Positions 44,454 to 54,100 of a DNA stretch of 64,000 nt are shown here, piece after piece. Origin of the DNA: CAXMMR01 sp965198995. Its GTDB lineage: Bacteria; Pseudomonadota; Alphaproteobacteria; Acetobacterales; Acetobacteraceae. Each line of letters begins with the position of its first letter. The stretch's first letter is position 1. The notes below the pieces were generated by a model. It was not told the origin of the DNA. It saw only the letters and a program-made list of their open reading frames with translations, and searched no databases. Position numbers and translations under genes: made by a program. Location: positions 1,364,001-1,428,000 of the forward strand of contig CBDAQG010000002.1 of the NCBI GenBank assembly GCA_965198995.1, in the 5' to 3' direction.

Positions 44454-46652
44454 ATGGCAGCAGCTCAGGGACTGATCGGCCAGCCGATCGACCGCGTCGA
44501 CGGCGTCGCCAAGGTGACCGGCGCCGCCCGCTACGTGGCCGAGTTTCCGGTCGAGGGCGTGGTGCACGCCGTGCTGCTGCAGAGCACGATCGCCTTCGGC
44601 AGCATCGCCAACGTCGACATCACGCAGGCGCGCACGATGCCCGGCGTGCTCGCCATCATCACGCCCGACAACGCGATCGCCCTGGCGGACAAGAAGACTG
44701 CCAAGCAGTCGGTCAAGGGGCCGCTGCTGCAGAACGATCAGGTGATCTACAACGGCCAGCAGGTCGGCGTCGTGGTCGCTGACACCTTGGAGCGTGCACA
44801 GGCCGCGGCCGCTGCGGTGCGCATCAGCTACGGCGCCGGCGCGCCGGCCCGCGTGGTCATGGACTCGACGGCGCAGGCCTACAAGCCGCTCGACTTCCGC
44901 GGCGGCGAAGAGGACGCCGACAGCAGCCGCGGCTCCGCCGAGGAGGCGTTCCGCAACGCCCCGGTCAAGCTCGACCAGACCTACGTCACCCCCGTCGAGC
45001 ACCACAACCCGATGGAGCCGCACGCGACCATCGCGCGCTGGGACGCTGACCGCCTGACCATCTGGCACACCACCCAGGGCATTTCAGGCACGCAACGAAC
45101 GCTCGCCGGCATGTTCGGCATCGACGTCGACCACGTCACCGTGATCTGCCCGTTCGTCGGCGGCGGTTTCGGCTCCAAGGGCAACACCTGGCCGCCGGCA
45201 GTGCTGACGGCGATGGCAGCCAGGATCGTGCGCCGTCCGGTCAAGCTCGTGCTGTCGCGCGAGCAGATGTATTATTCGAACGGCTTTCGCCCTAAAACCA
45301 TCCAGCAGCTTCGTCTCGCTGCCGACACGACCGGCAAGCTGCTCGCCATCGAGCATCACGGCTTCAGCCAGATGTCGGACCCGACTCTGGGCGAATACAG
45401 CGAGGGTGTCGCGATGGCGACCAACGTGCTGTACTCATGCAAGAACGTCTCGACGTCGCACCGACTGGTCGCGGTGCACCAGGGCTTCCCCACCTACATG
45501 CGCGCACCCGGCGAAAGCCCTGGCATGTTCGCCCTCGAATCGGCGATGGACGAGCTCTCCTACGCGCTCAAGATGGACCCGCTGGCGCTGCGCCTCGCCA
45601 ACTACGCCGAGCACGACGAGGGGAAGGACAAGCCCTTCGCCAGCAAGGGCCTGCGCGAGTGCTACCAGCGCGCCGCCGACGCCTTCGGCTGGAGCCGCCG
45701 CAGCCCGGCGCCACGATCGATGCGCGACGGCCACGCGCTGATCGGCTGGGGCATGGCGAGCTCCACCTACCCGACCAACCGCCAGCCGGCCTCGGCCGCC
45801 GTGCTGATCCGCGCCGACGGCAGCGCGGTGGTGCGCTCCGGCACCCAGGACATCGGCACCGGCACCTACACCATCATGTCGCAGGCGCTCGCCACCGAGC
45901 TGTCCCTGCCGATGGCCCGCGTCCGCGCCGAACTCGGCGACAGCCGCTTCCCGCCCGCGCCGGTCTCCGGCGGCTCCATGACCGCCGTCAGCATCATCCC
46001 CGCCGTCATCGAGGCCGCGCAATCCGCCCGCGCGGCACTGTTCGCCTGCGCCCGCGCATTGCCGCAACTCAAGGCCGGCGACCTCACGCTGGCGAACGGC
46101 ACCGTCACCGGCCCAGACGGCCGCGCCAGCGTCGCTCAGATCCTGGCACGCGCCGGCACCGACCATGTCGAGGGGCGCAGCACCGCCAAGACGGACGACG
46201 CCTACAAGGCCCACTCCCGCCACGCCTTTGGCGCCCAGTTCGTCGAGGTGCGTGTCGATGAGGACCTCGGCACCGTCAAGGTCAGCCGCATCGTCAGCGC
46301 GTTCGACGTCGGCCGCCTGCTCAACGCCAAGACCGGCCGCAGCCAGCTCCTCGGTGGCATCGTCTTCGGCATGGGCATGGCGCTGCTCGAGGAAACCCGC
46401 ATCGACGCCGCCTCCGGTCGCTACACCAACGCCAACATCACCGACTACCTGGTGCCGGTGAACGCCGACGTTCCCAAGATCGAGGTGTTCGCCATCGACG
46501 CGCCCGACCTTGCGACCGGCGCCATGGGCGCCAAGGGCATCGGCGAGCTGCCGATGGTCGGCGCGGCGCCGGCGATCACCAACGCGGTGTATCATGCGAC
46601 CGGAGTGCGGGTGCGGGACTTGCCTGTCAGGATCGACAAGATCATCGCGTAG
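44454..46652 (+). CDS. paoC: aldehyde oxidoreductase molybdopterin-binding subunit, PaoC-like
   Basis: A 732-residue catalytic subunit holding the molybdenum cofactor. N-terminal IGQPIDRVDGVAKVTGAARY; Moco-contact regions CPFVGGGFGSKGN, YMRAPGESPGMFALESAMDEL and GTQDIGTGTYTIMSQ; C-terminal GAKGIGELPMVGAAPAI contains the catalytic Glu. Length agrees with PaoC/YagR. Start ATG after GGGGAA, which lies just outside repeat B6. No PaoD-type cofactor-insertion chaperone gene is present in the window. Confidence 0.94.
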   Translation: MAAAQGLIGQPIDRVDGVAKVTGAARYVAEFPVEGVVHAVLLQSTIAFGSIANVDITQARTMPGVLAIITPDNAIALADKKTAKQSVKGPLLQNDQVIYNGQQVGVVVADTLERAQAAAAAVRISYGAGAPARVVMDSTAQAYKPLDFRGGEEDADSSRGSAEEAFRNAPVKLDQTYVTPVEHHNPMEPHATIARWDADRLTIWHTTQGISGTQRTLAGMFGIDVDHVTVICPFVGGGFGSKGNTWPPAVLTAMAARIVRRPVKLVLSREQMYYSNGFRPKTIQQLRLAADTTGKLLAIEHHGFSQMSDPTLGEYSEGVAMATNVLYSCKNVSTSHRLVAVHQGFPTYMRAPGESPGMFALESAMDELSYALKMDPLALRLANYAEHDEGKDKPFASKGLRECYQRAADAFGWSRRSPAPRSMRDGHALIGWGMASSTYPTNRQPASAAVLIRADGSAVVRSGTQDIGTGTYTIMSQALATELSLPMARVRAELGDSRFPPAPVSGGSMTAVSIIPAVIEAAQSARAALFACARALPQLKAGDLTLANGTVTGPDGRASVAQILARAGTDHVEGRSTAKTDDAYKAHSRHAFGAQFVEVRVDEDLGTVKVSRIVSAFDVGRLLNAKTGRSQLLGGIVFGMGMALLEETRIDAASGRYTNANITDYLVPVNADVPKIEVFAIDAPDLATGAMGAKGIGELPMVGAAPAITNAVYHATGVRVRDLPVRIDKIIA

Positions 46653-46709
46653 GAAGACGATGGGCTTTGGCGCCGCCAGGGGCTGTGGCCTCTGGTTACC
46701 GCACGACGA

Positions 46710-47339
46710 CTACCTGGGTCGCGTCATCCTGAACTTGGCTTGCTCGGTGATCTCAAAGTAGTCAGCCGCGCCGCCGCCGCGCAGGATCGGCTCTGCGCCG
46801 GCCGTGTCGTAGACCCCGTCCTTCAGCAGCCGACGATCGATATGCACGGCGACCACCTGGCCGAACGTCACCCAGGTCTGCACCGCCGCCCCGTCCAGGT
46901 CATGCATCTGCACCTGCTGCAGCAGCCGACATTCGAACGCCACCGGGCTTTCCCCCACCCGCGGCACGCCGACGAGCCGCGAGGCGACCGGTGTCACCCC
47001 GGCCAGCGCGAACTCGTCCGCCTCCGCGCTGGTGGCGCTCGCATTCATCGCCTCGGCCAGCGGCCGCGTCGCCAAACACCAGACGAACTCCCGGCTCGCC
47101 GCGATGTTCGCAACGCTGTGTTTCCAGCCGGTCGACGAAAAGCCGATGATCGGCGGCGTATAGTTGAACGCGTTGAAGAAGCTGTAAGGCGCCAGGTTCA
47201 GCGCGCCGGCCTCGTTCCGACTGGCGATCCAACCGATCGGCCGCGGTCCGATGATCGCGTTGAACGGATCATGCGGCAGCCCGTGTCCTGTAGCGGGCTC
47301 GTAGCTATGCATCGCCTCGGTCGCAACGATCGGTTCCAT
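46710..47339 (-). CDS. flavin reductase family (FMN-binding split-barrel) protein
   Basis: A 209-residue protein of the flavin-reductase-like group. Typical features: IGPRPIGWIASRNEAG, LNLAPYSFFNAFNYTPPIIGFSS, and NIAASREFVWCLAT, which form the FMN-binding split barrel. Such proteins bind FMN and reduce flavin or act as small oxidoreductases; the partner is unknown. Start ATG 47337-47339; the open extension is repeat B7. Convergent with paoC, with about 57 bases between stops. Confidence 0.85.
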   Translation of the reverse strand: MEPIVATEAMHSYEPATGHGLPHDPFNAIIGPRPIGWIASRNEAGALNLAPYSFFNAFNYTPPIIGFSSTGWKHSVANIAASREFVWCLATRPLAEAMNASATSAEADEFALAGVTPVASRLVGVPRVGESPVAFECRLLQQVQMHDLDGAAVQTWVTFGQVVAVHIDRRLLKDGVYDTAGAEPILRGGGAADYFEITEQAKFRMTRPR

Positions 47340-47353
47340 GCAGTGCCCTAAAA

Positions 47354-47481
47354 AGAAGGAAGGGTTCTTTTTTGAAAAAAAGAACCAAAAAACTTTTGCT
47401 CGAAAGACGGCCAGTGAGCGCGGTGTACACCTATACGGATAGAAGTTTTTTGCTTCTTTTTTACAAAAAAGAAGCGCTTTC
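47354..47481. repeat. Family B repeat, complete (copy B7, + orientation)
   Basis: Left hairpin GGTTC-type (47363-47386), right hairpin GCTTC-type (47452-47475). Unlike the others, its right arm overlaps a coding end: the murQ stop (TAA on the minus strand) is inside the hairpin. Confidence 0.88.
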
Positions 47482-48366
47482 TGCCAACGCCGCCCGCAAA
47501 TGCCCACCATGCCTCGCCAGCAGCGCATCGGCCTCCGCCGCCGCCAGCCCGCGCAGCACCAGCACCGCCGGCTTCACCCGCAGCCCGGTCGCCGCCAGCG
47601 CCCTCCGCGCCGCAGCTTCGTCGGCGCCGGTCAGTTCGCACAGCATGCGCAGCGCCCTCGCGCGCAGCTTGTCGTTGCGCGCCACCATGTCCACCATCTG
47701 CCCGCGCCACACCCGCCCGAGCCCGATCATCACCAGCGTCGAGAACAGGTTGAGCGCCGCTTTCTGCGCCGTGCCCGCCTTCATCCGCGTCGACCCCGCG
47801 AGCACCTCGGCGCCGGTATCCAGCAGCACCGGATGCTCGGCGGCCGCAAGCAGCGGCGCCCCTGGGCTGTTGGCAACGCCGATCGTCAGCGCCCCGGCCT
47901 GCCGCGCGGCGTTCAGGCAGGCGAGCGTATACGGAGTGGCCCCGCTCGCCGCCAGCGCCAGCATGACGTCCTCGGGACCAACCCGGCATGCCGCAAGGTC
48001 CGCCTCCGCCTGATCGGCACGATCCTCGGCATTCTCGATCGCGCCGGTCAGCGCCGCCGGCCCGCCAGCCACCAGCAACACGACGCGCCCGCTCCGCCAG
48101 TCAAAGGTCGGCGGCAGCTCCGCCCCGTCAGCCGCCGCAATTCGCCCCGACGTGCCCGCACCGGCATAGACCAGCCGGCCCTGTCCCCGCAGCCGCGGCA
48201 AACACGCCGCCGCGGCCTGCTCGATCGACGGCAAGGCGGCACGGACCGCCGCCACCGCCGCCATCTGCCCCTCCCACAACGCGTCAAGGATGTCGGCGGC
48301 CGGCCATGCCTCCAGCTCGGCATACCGCGCGCTCGGCCGCTCGGTCGCGGCGAGCGGCGTCGTCAA
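47461..48366 (-). CDS. murQ: N-acetylmuramic acid 6-phosphate etherase
   Basis: A 301-residue SIS-fold etherase cleaving lactate from MurNAc-6-phosphate to give GlcNAc-6-phosphate in peptidoglycan recycling. Motifs: VYAGAGTSGRIAAADGAELPP, LALAASGATPYTLA, VLAGSTRMKAGTAQKAALN and MVDMVARNDKLRARA. The start appears to be TTG 48364-48366, just before the conserved ATERPSARYAEL; no better in-frame ATG is seen. The last residues (ESASFL) and stop are encoded by repeat B7, suggesting the repeat replaced the native end. It follows a small periplasmic gene by 36 bases. Confidence 0.93.
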   Translation of the reverse strand: MTTPLAATERPSARYAELEAWPAADILDALWEGQMAAVAAVRAALPSIEQAAAACLPRLRGQGRLVYAGAGTSGRIAAADGAELPPTFDWRSGRVVLLVAGGPAALTGAIENAEDRADQAEADLAACRVGPEDVMLALAASGATPYTLACLNAARQAGALTIGVANSPGAPLLAAAEHPVLLDTGAEVLAGSTRMKAGTAQKAALNLFSTLVMIGLGRVWRGQMVDMVARNDKLRARALRMLCELTGADEAAARRALAATGLRVKPAVLVLRGLAAAEADALLARHGGHLRAALAESASFL

Positions 48367-48402
48367 TCGGGCGGCCCCATCCCGGTCGCGTCCACCGACG
48401 CC

Positions 48403-48699
48403 TTACTGCGGCGCCGGGTTCACCGCGTTGTTCGGGTTCTTACCCTCCGACCGCAGAAGCTGGCGATCGATCTGGTTCAGCTCGCTGTCGGTCTTCTGCT
48501 GATGCTGGAGGCTCGGCCGCACCCCGGCGGCCGCCTCCTTGCTGACGGTGCCGCCTTGGGTGGGCTGATAGTTCAGCCCGTTCTGCTCGAGCCCATTGCG
48601 CGCCGCCGCGGCCGGGGCGGCAGGCGCCGTACCCGTCGTCTGGGCCGCGGCCGGCACGGCGATTATCAGGATGGCCAAGGCGAGGGAAGGGCGGGACAT
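48403..48699 (-). CDS. small periplasmic protein, unknown function
   Basis: A 98-residue protein with a Sec signal peptide (LALAILIIAVPAAAQ, cleavage after A-A-A). The mature part is low-complexity Ala/Pro then polar, with LQHQQKTDSELNQIDRQLL resembling a short amphipathic helix. No family recognised. It probably heads a transcript into murQ. Gene status rests on the signal peptide and position. Confidence 0.6.
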   Translation of the reverse strand: MSRPSLALAILIIAVPAAAQTTGTAPAAPAAAARNGLEQNGLNYQPTQGGTVSKEAAAGVRPSLQHQQKTDSELNQIDRQLLRSEGKNPNNAVNPAPQ

Positions 48700-48815
48700 G
48701 CGGGATCTGCTCTGTTTGCGACGTCAACTATCGAAGTCGGCGTGGCCGCCAAAGGTTCCTCGTTCTCTCGCGCCCTCGTCGCGCGCCAGGGTCGGGGTGC
48801 AGTCGCGACGCAGGA

Positions 48816-48890
48816 TGGTGGGCGCGACAGGGATTGAACCTGTGACCCCCGCCGTGTGAAGGCGATGCTCTACCGCTGAGCTACGCGCCC
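48816..48890 (-). tRNA. tRNA-Val (CAC anticodon)
   Basis: A complete cloverleaf on the minus strand: 7-bp acceptor GGGCGCG/CGCGCCC, D-arm GCTCAGCGGTAGAGC, anticodon loop TTCACAC (anticodon CAC, reading GUG), T-arm ACAGG-TTCAATC-CCTGT, discriminator A and encoded CCA. 75 nt including CCA. No integrase or att-like duplication is seen beside it. Confidence 0.95.
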
Positions 48891-49035
48891 ATCCGCGCCG
48901 AACCGGCCGCCCTCTTACGTCCACGCGTCGGCAGGTGCAACCCGCCGTCACCCGCGCGTCACGCCGTCCCTGAGATTGTCGACGCCCCCTCGGCCCGGCA
49001 TTGCCAGCCCGCCGCGCCAACGCGAGGATGGCTGC

Positions 49036-49860
49036 ATGATCCAGCTCAAGCTTGGCGCGTTCGGCATCGCCTGCGCCCTTGTCATGGCAAGCCCTGCCGG
49101 CCAAGCCCAGACGCCAACCCCACCGGCGACCATCCCGACGCTGCGGGCCGACTACACCGGCTACGCGCATGGCCTGACCGTGCTCAAGCTGCATGCCTCG
49201 ATCGCCCTCGGCCCGCAAAGCTACGGCCTGAGCCTAGGCTACCACACCGCCGGCCTCATCAGCGTGGTCGCCAACAGCAGCGTGGAAAGCAGCGTGCAGG
49301 GCTATTTCGGCGCCGGCGGCAGCGCCGAGCCGCTGCGCTTCTCCTCCGCCGGCACCGTGAACGGAACGGCGCGCCGCACCGTGCTCACCTACAAGGCCGG
49401 CTCGCCCGAGATCGACGCTCTCGAGCCGCCCGCCGAGACCGAGCGCGAGCCGGTGCCGCCCGCCGACGCGCTGCACACCATCGACACGCTGAGCGCCATC
49501 GCGGCGCTGCTGCACCAGGTCGCGACCACCGGGCGCTGCGACGGCACCGTGCGCACCTTCGACGGCCAACGCCTCGGCGACATCACCGCCACCACGGTCG
49601 GCGACGAGACCCTGCCGCGCTCCGACCGCAGCAGCTTCAGCGGCCGGACGCTGCGCTGTGACTTCGTCGGCCGTCAGCTCGCCGGCTTCAAGCGCAGCGA
49701 GGATCAGGCGGCGGTCCGCAAGCCGCATAACGGCACCGCCTGGCTGGCGGCGCTGCAGCCGGGCCAGCCCATGGTGCCGGTCAAGGTCATCTTCGACCAT
49801 CGCGTCCTTGGCCAGACGACGATGTACATCACGACGGCCGCGACGGATGACACGAAGTAA
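49036..49860 (+). CDS. DUF3108 domain-containing exported protein
   Basis: A 274-residue protein with a signal peptide (GAFGIACALVMASPAGQAQ). The mature part matches the DUF3108 pattern: RADYTGYAHGLTVLKLHASI, YGLSLGYHTAGLI, then GRCDGTVRTFDGQR and RTLRCDF with conserved cysteines, and a C-terminal ending KVIFDHRVLGQTTMYIT. The family is periplasmic and of uncertain function. Start ATG 49036 is preceded by GAGGATGG. Immediately after its TAA begins repeat B8. Confidence 0.82.
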   Translation: MIQLKLGAFGIACALVMASPAGQAQTPTPPATIPTLRADYTGYAHGLTVLKLHASIALGPQSYGLSLGYHTAGLISVVANSSVESSVQGYFGAGGSAEPLRFSSAGTVNGTARRTVLTYKAGSPEIDALEPPAETEREPVPPADALHTIDTLSAIAALLHQVATTGRCDGTVRTFDGQRLGDITATTVGDETLPRSDRSSFSGRTLRCDFVGRQLAGFKRSEDQAAVRKPHNGTAWLAALQPGQPMVPVKVIFDHRVLGQTTMYITTAATDDTK

Positions 49861-49986
49861 GGAAGAGCTTCTTTTTTGAAAAAAGAAGAAAAAAACTTTT
49901 AGTTCATGCGCGCGCGCCTTCGCGTCAGCACCGCCAAACGAGCAAAAGTTTTTTAGTTCTTTTTTGCAAAAAAGAACCGCTTGCTT
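49861..49986. repeat. Family B repeat, complete (copy B8, - orientation)
   Basis: Left hairpin CTTC-type (49868-49888), right hairpin GTTC-type (49956-49977), a GGTTC variant. It lies between the DUF3108 gene and glmU. Confidence 0.85.
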
Positions 49987-50068
49987 CCCCCGGCAGCAGC
50001 ACTCAGCAATAAATGTTGCAAACGCGCCGTTTGACACGCCCCGTCCCACACCGCTAGCCCGTACGGCC

Positions 50069-51367
50069 ATGACCGCCACCGCCATCATCCTGGCCGCCGG
50101 GCTTGGAACCCGGATGCGTTCCGCCCTGCCCAAGGCGCTGCACCGGCTCGGCGGACGCTCCATGCTGGCCCACCTGCTCGCCGCCTGCGAGGCCGTGTTC
50201 GACCGCGTCGTCATCGTCGTCGGGCCCGACATGCAGGCGGTGCTGGACGAGGCCAGGCCGCATCGCGGCGTCGTGCAGCACGAACGGCTCGGCACCGCCC
50301 ACGCGGCGCTGCAGGCCGCCGAGCTGTTCGGCGACGGCGAGGTGGCCGTGCTTTACGCCGACAACCCGCTGGTCACCGCGGCCACGCTGCGGCGCCTGCT
50401 GACGGCGCGGCGGGAGTGCGCCCTTGCCCTGCTGGCCATTCGTCCCGCCGATCCCGCCCGCTACGGCCGGGTGCTGACGGAGGCGTCCGGCGACGTGCAG
50501 CGCATCGTCGAGCACGCCGAGGCGAGCCCATCCGAGCGCGCCGTCGGGCTGTGCAACGCCGGCGTGTTCTGCGCCGCCGCGGCGGATCTTGAGCGCTGGC
50601 TGCAGGCGGTGCGACCGAGTGCGTCCGGCGAGTTCTATCTGACCGACTTGGTCGCGCAGGCCCGGGGCGAGGGCGCGCGCGTGGTCGCGGTCGAGGCGCC
50701 GGAGGCGGAAGGCCGCGGCGTCAACTCGCGCGCCGAGCTGGCGGCCGCCGAGGCGGCGCTGCAGGCCAGGTTGCGCGCGGCCGCGATGGAGGCAGGCGCA
50801 ACCCTGGTCGCGCCCGAGACGGTCTTCCTCTCCGCCGACACCGTGCTCGGGCAGGACACGGTGGTCGAGCCGCACGTCGTGTTCGGCCCGGGCGTGCAGG
50901 TCGCCTCCGGCGCGCTCATCCGCGCCTTCAGCCATCTTGAGGGCGCCCAAATCGCCGCCGGCGCGATCATCGGCCCCTATGCCCGGTTACGGCCCGGCAC
51001 GGTGGTGGGCGAGGGCGCGCATGTCGGTAACTTCGTCGAGCTGAAGGCGACCGCGCTCGGCGCCGGCGCCAAGGCCAACCACCTGGCCTATCTCGGCGAC
51101 AGCACGATCGGCGCCCGCAGCAACATCGGCGCCGGCACCATCACCTGCAACTATGACGGCATCGCCAAGCATCGCACCGTGATCGGGCAGGGCGTCTTCG
51201 TCGGCTCCGACAGCGTCCTGGTGGCGCCGATCGCCCTCGGCGACGGCGCCTTCGTCGCCGCCGGCAGCGTGCTGACCGACGACGTGCCGGCCGACGCGGT
51301 CGCCTTCGGCCGCGCCCGGCAGGTGAACAAGCCGGGCCGCGCCCGCAAGCGATCAGGGAAGGACTAG
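50069..51367 (+). CDS. glmU: bifunctional GlmU (glucosamine-1-phosphate acetyltransferase / UDP-GlcNAc pyrophosphorylase)
   Basis: A 432-residue enzyme making UDP-GlcNAc for peptidoglycan and LPS. N-terminal nucleotidyltransferase: LAAGLGTRMRSALPKALH, LGTAHAALQ, YADNPLV, EFYLTDLV. C-terminal left-handed beta-helix acetyltransferase: IGPYARLRPGTVVGEGAHVGNFVELK, KANHLAYLGDSTIG, NIGAGTITCNYDG, FVGSDSVLVAPI. Slightly shorter than the 450-residue norm. Start ATG 50069; the open extension upstream is repeat B8. glmS begins 2 bases after its stop, so the two UDP-GlcNAc enzymes form an operon. Confidence 0.95.
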   Translation: MTATAIILAAGLGTRMRSALPKALHRLGGRSMLAHLLAACEAVFDRVVIVVGPDMQAVLDEARPHRGVVQHERLGTAHAALQAAELFGDGEVAVLYADNPLVTAATLRRLLTARRECALALLAIRPADPARYGRVLTEASGDVQRIVEHAEASPSERAVGLCNAGVFCAAAADLERWLQAVRPSASGEFYLTDLVAQARGEGARVVAVEAPEAEGRGVNSRAELAAAEAALQARLRAAAMEAGATLVAPETVFLSADTVLGQDTVVEPHVVFGPGVQVASGALIRAFSHLEGAQIAAGAIIGPYARLRPGTVVGEGAHVGNFVELKATALGAGAKANHLAYLGDSTIGARSNIGAGTITCNYDGIAKHRTVIGQGVFVGSDSVLVAPIALGDGAFVAAGSVLTDDVPADAVAFGRARQVNKPGRARKRSGKD

Positions 51368-51369
51368 CC

Positions 51370-53196
<1,827 letters not shown>

Positions 53197-53205
53197 ATAG
53201 GGTGT

Positions 53206-53270
53206 GCCGGTCCAGGGGCGCCGCCCCTGGTGGGGTCCGGGGGCAAGGCCCCTGGCCTTGTTTTTTGGAG
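53206..53270. repeat. Family A repeat, short form (copy A11)
   Basis: CCAGGGGCGCCGCCCCTGG followed by GGGGTCCGGGGGCAAGGCCCCTGGCC between glmS and clpP. Confidence 0.75.
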
Positions 53271-53278
53271 TCCCCACG

Positions 53279-53953
53279 ATGTTGAACCGCATGTCCCCCG
53301 ACGTCGATCCCGACGAGACCGATCCGGAAGGCCCGGACGTCCCCGAGCCGCGCGAGCCGCACCCGAGCGAGCCTGGCGACAACAAGACGCTGAGCTCGCC
53401 GATCAACGAGCTCGAGAGCCGCCTCTTCCTGCAGCGCAAAGTGCTCGTCTTCGGCGCCATCAACGACAAGCTCGCCCGCGACGTCACCGGCCGGCTGCTC
53501 TCGCTCGCCGGCATCTCCGCCGAGCCGATCGACCTCTACGTGAACTCGCCCGGCGGCCACGTCGAAAGCGGCGACACCATCCACGACATGATCCGCTTCG
53601 TCGACGCCGACGTCCCCGTGCGCGTCATCGGCACCGGCTGGGTCGCCTCCGCCGGCGCGCTGATCTACGTTGCCGGCAAGAAGGAGCGCCGCTTCTGCCT
53701 GCCGCACACCCGCTTCCTCATCCATCAGCCGATGGGTGGCGTGCGGGGTCCTGCCACCGACATCGGCATCGAGGCCCGCGAGATCGTCAAGATGCGCGAG
53801 CGGCTGAACCGCCTGATCGCCAAGGAGTGCGGCCAATCCTTCGAGAAGGTCGAGGCGGATAGCGACCGCAATTACTGGATGAGCGCCGAGGAGGCGATCG
53901 AGTATGGGATGGTCAGCCGGGTCATCCACTCCGCGAAGGACTTGAGTCAGTAA
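53279..53953 (+). CDS. clpP: ClpP-family serine protease subunit
   Basis: A 224-residue ClpP-like peptidase with a 40-residue acidic, Pro-rich N-terminal extension. Catalytic features: Ser in GWVASAGALIY (canonical ClpP has GQAASM), His in RFLIHQPMGGVRGPA, Asp in ADSDRNYWMSAEEA; the preceding LYVNSPGGHVESGDTIHD is the oxyanion strand. The altered Ser motif suggests a ClpP paralogue rather than the main ClpP beside tig/clpX. Start ATG has TTTGGAG eight bases upstream. The stop abuts repeat A12. Confidence 0.85.
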   Translation: MLNRMSPDVDPDETDPEGPDVPEPREPHPSEPGDNKTLSSPINELESRLFLQRKVLVFGAINDKLARDVTGRLLSLAGISAEPIDLYVNSPGGHVESGDTIHDMIRFVDADVPVRVIGTGWVASAGALIYVAGKKERRFCLPHTRFLIHQPMGGVRGPATDIGIEAREIVKMRERLNRLIAKECGQSFEKVEADSDRNYWMSAEEAIEYGMVSRVIHSAKDLSQ

Positions 53954-54092
53954 GGCAAGGGCTCTGCCCTTGACCAGCTGGGGGCAGCGCCCCCAGACCC
54001 GCAGCGAATTGGTTCCAAAGGCCGCCGGCCGTTGTGCGAAGCGCCCATGCGCGCGACGGTGGGGTCCAGGGGCAAAGCCCCTGTCCTGAAGG
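53954..54092. repeat. Family A repeat, paired form (copy A12)
   Basis: GGCAAGGGCTCTGCCCTTGACC, CTGGGGGCAGCGCCCCCAG, a spacer with GGCCGCCGGCC, then GGGGTCCAGGGGCAAAGCCCCTG between clpP and gor. Confidence 0.75.
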
Positions 54093-54100
54093 CTTAACTC

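Noticed and set aside
48816..48890. tRNA-Val as an integration site for a genomic island
   Set aside because: No integrase, no duplicated tRNA 3' end nearby, and both flanks are ordinary genes.
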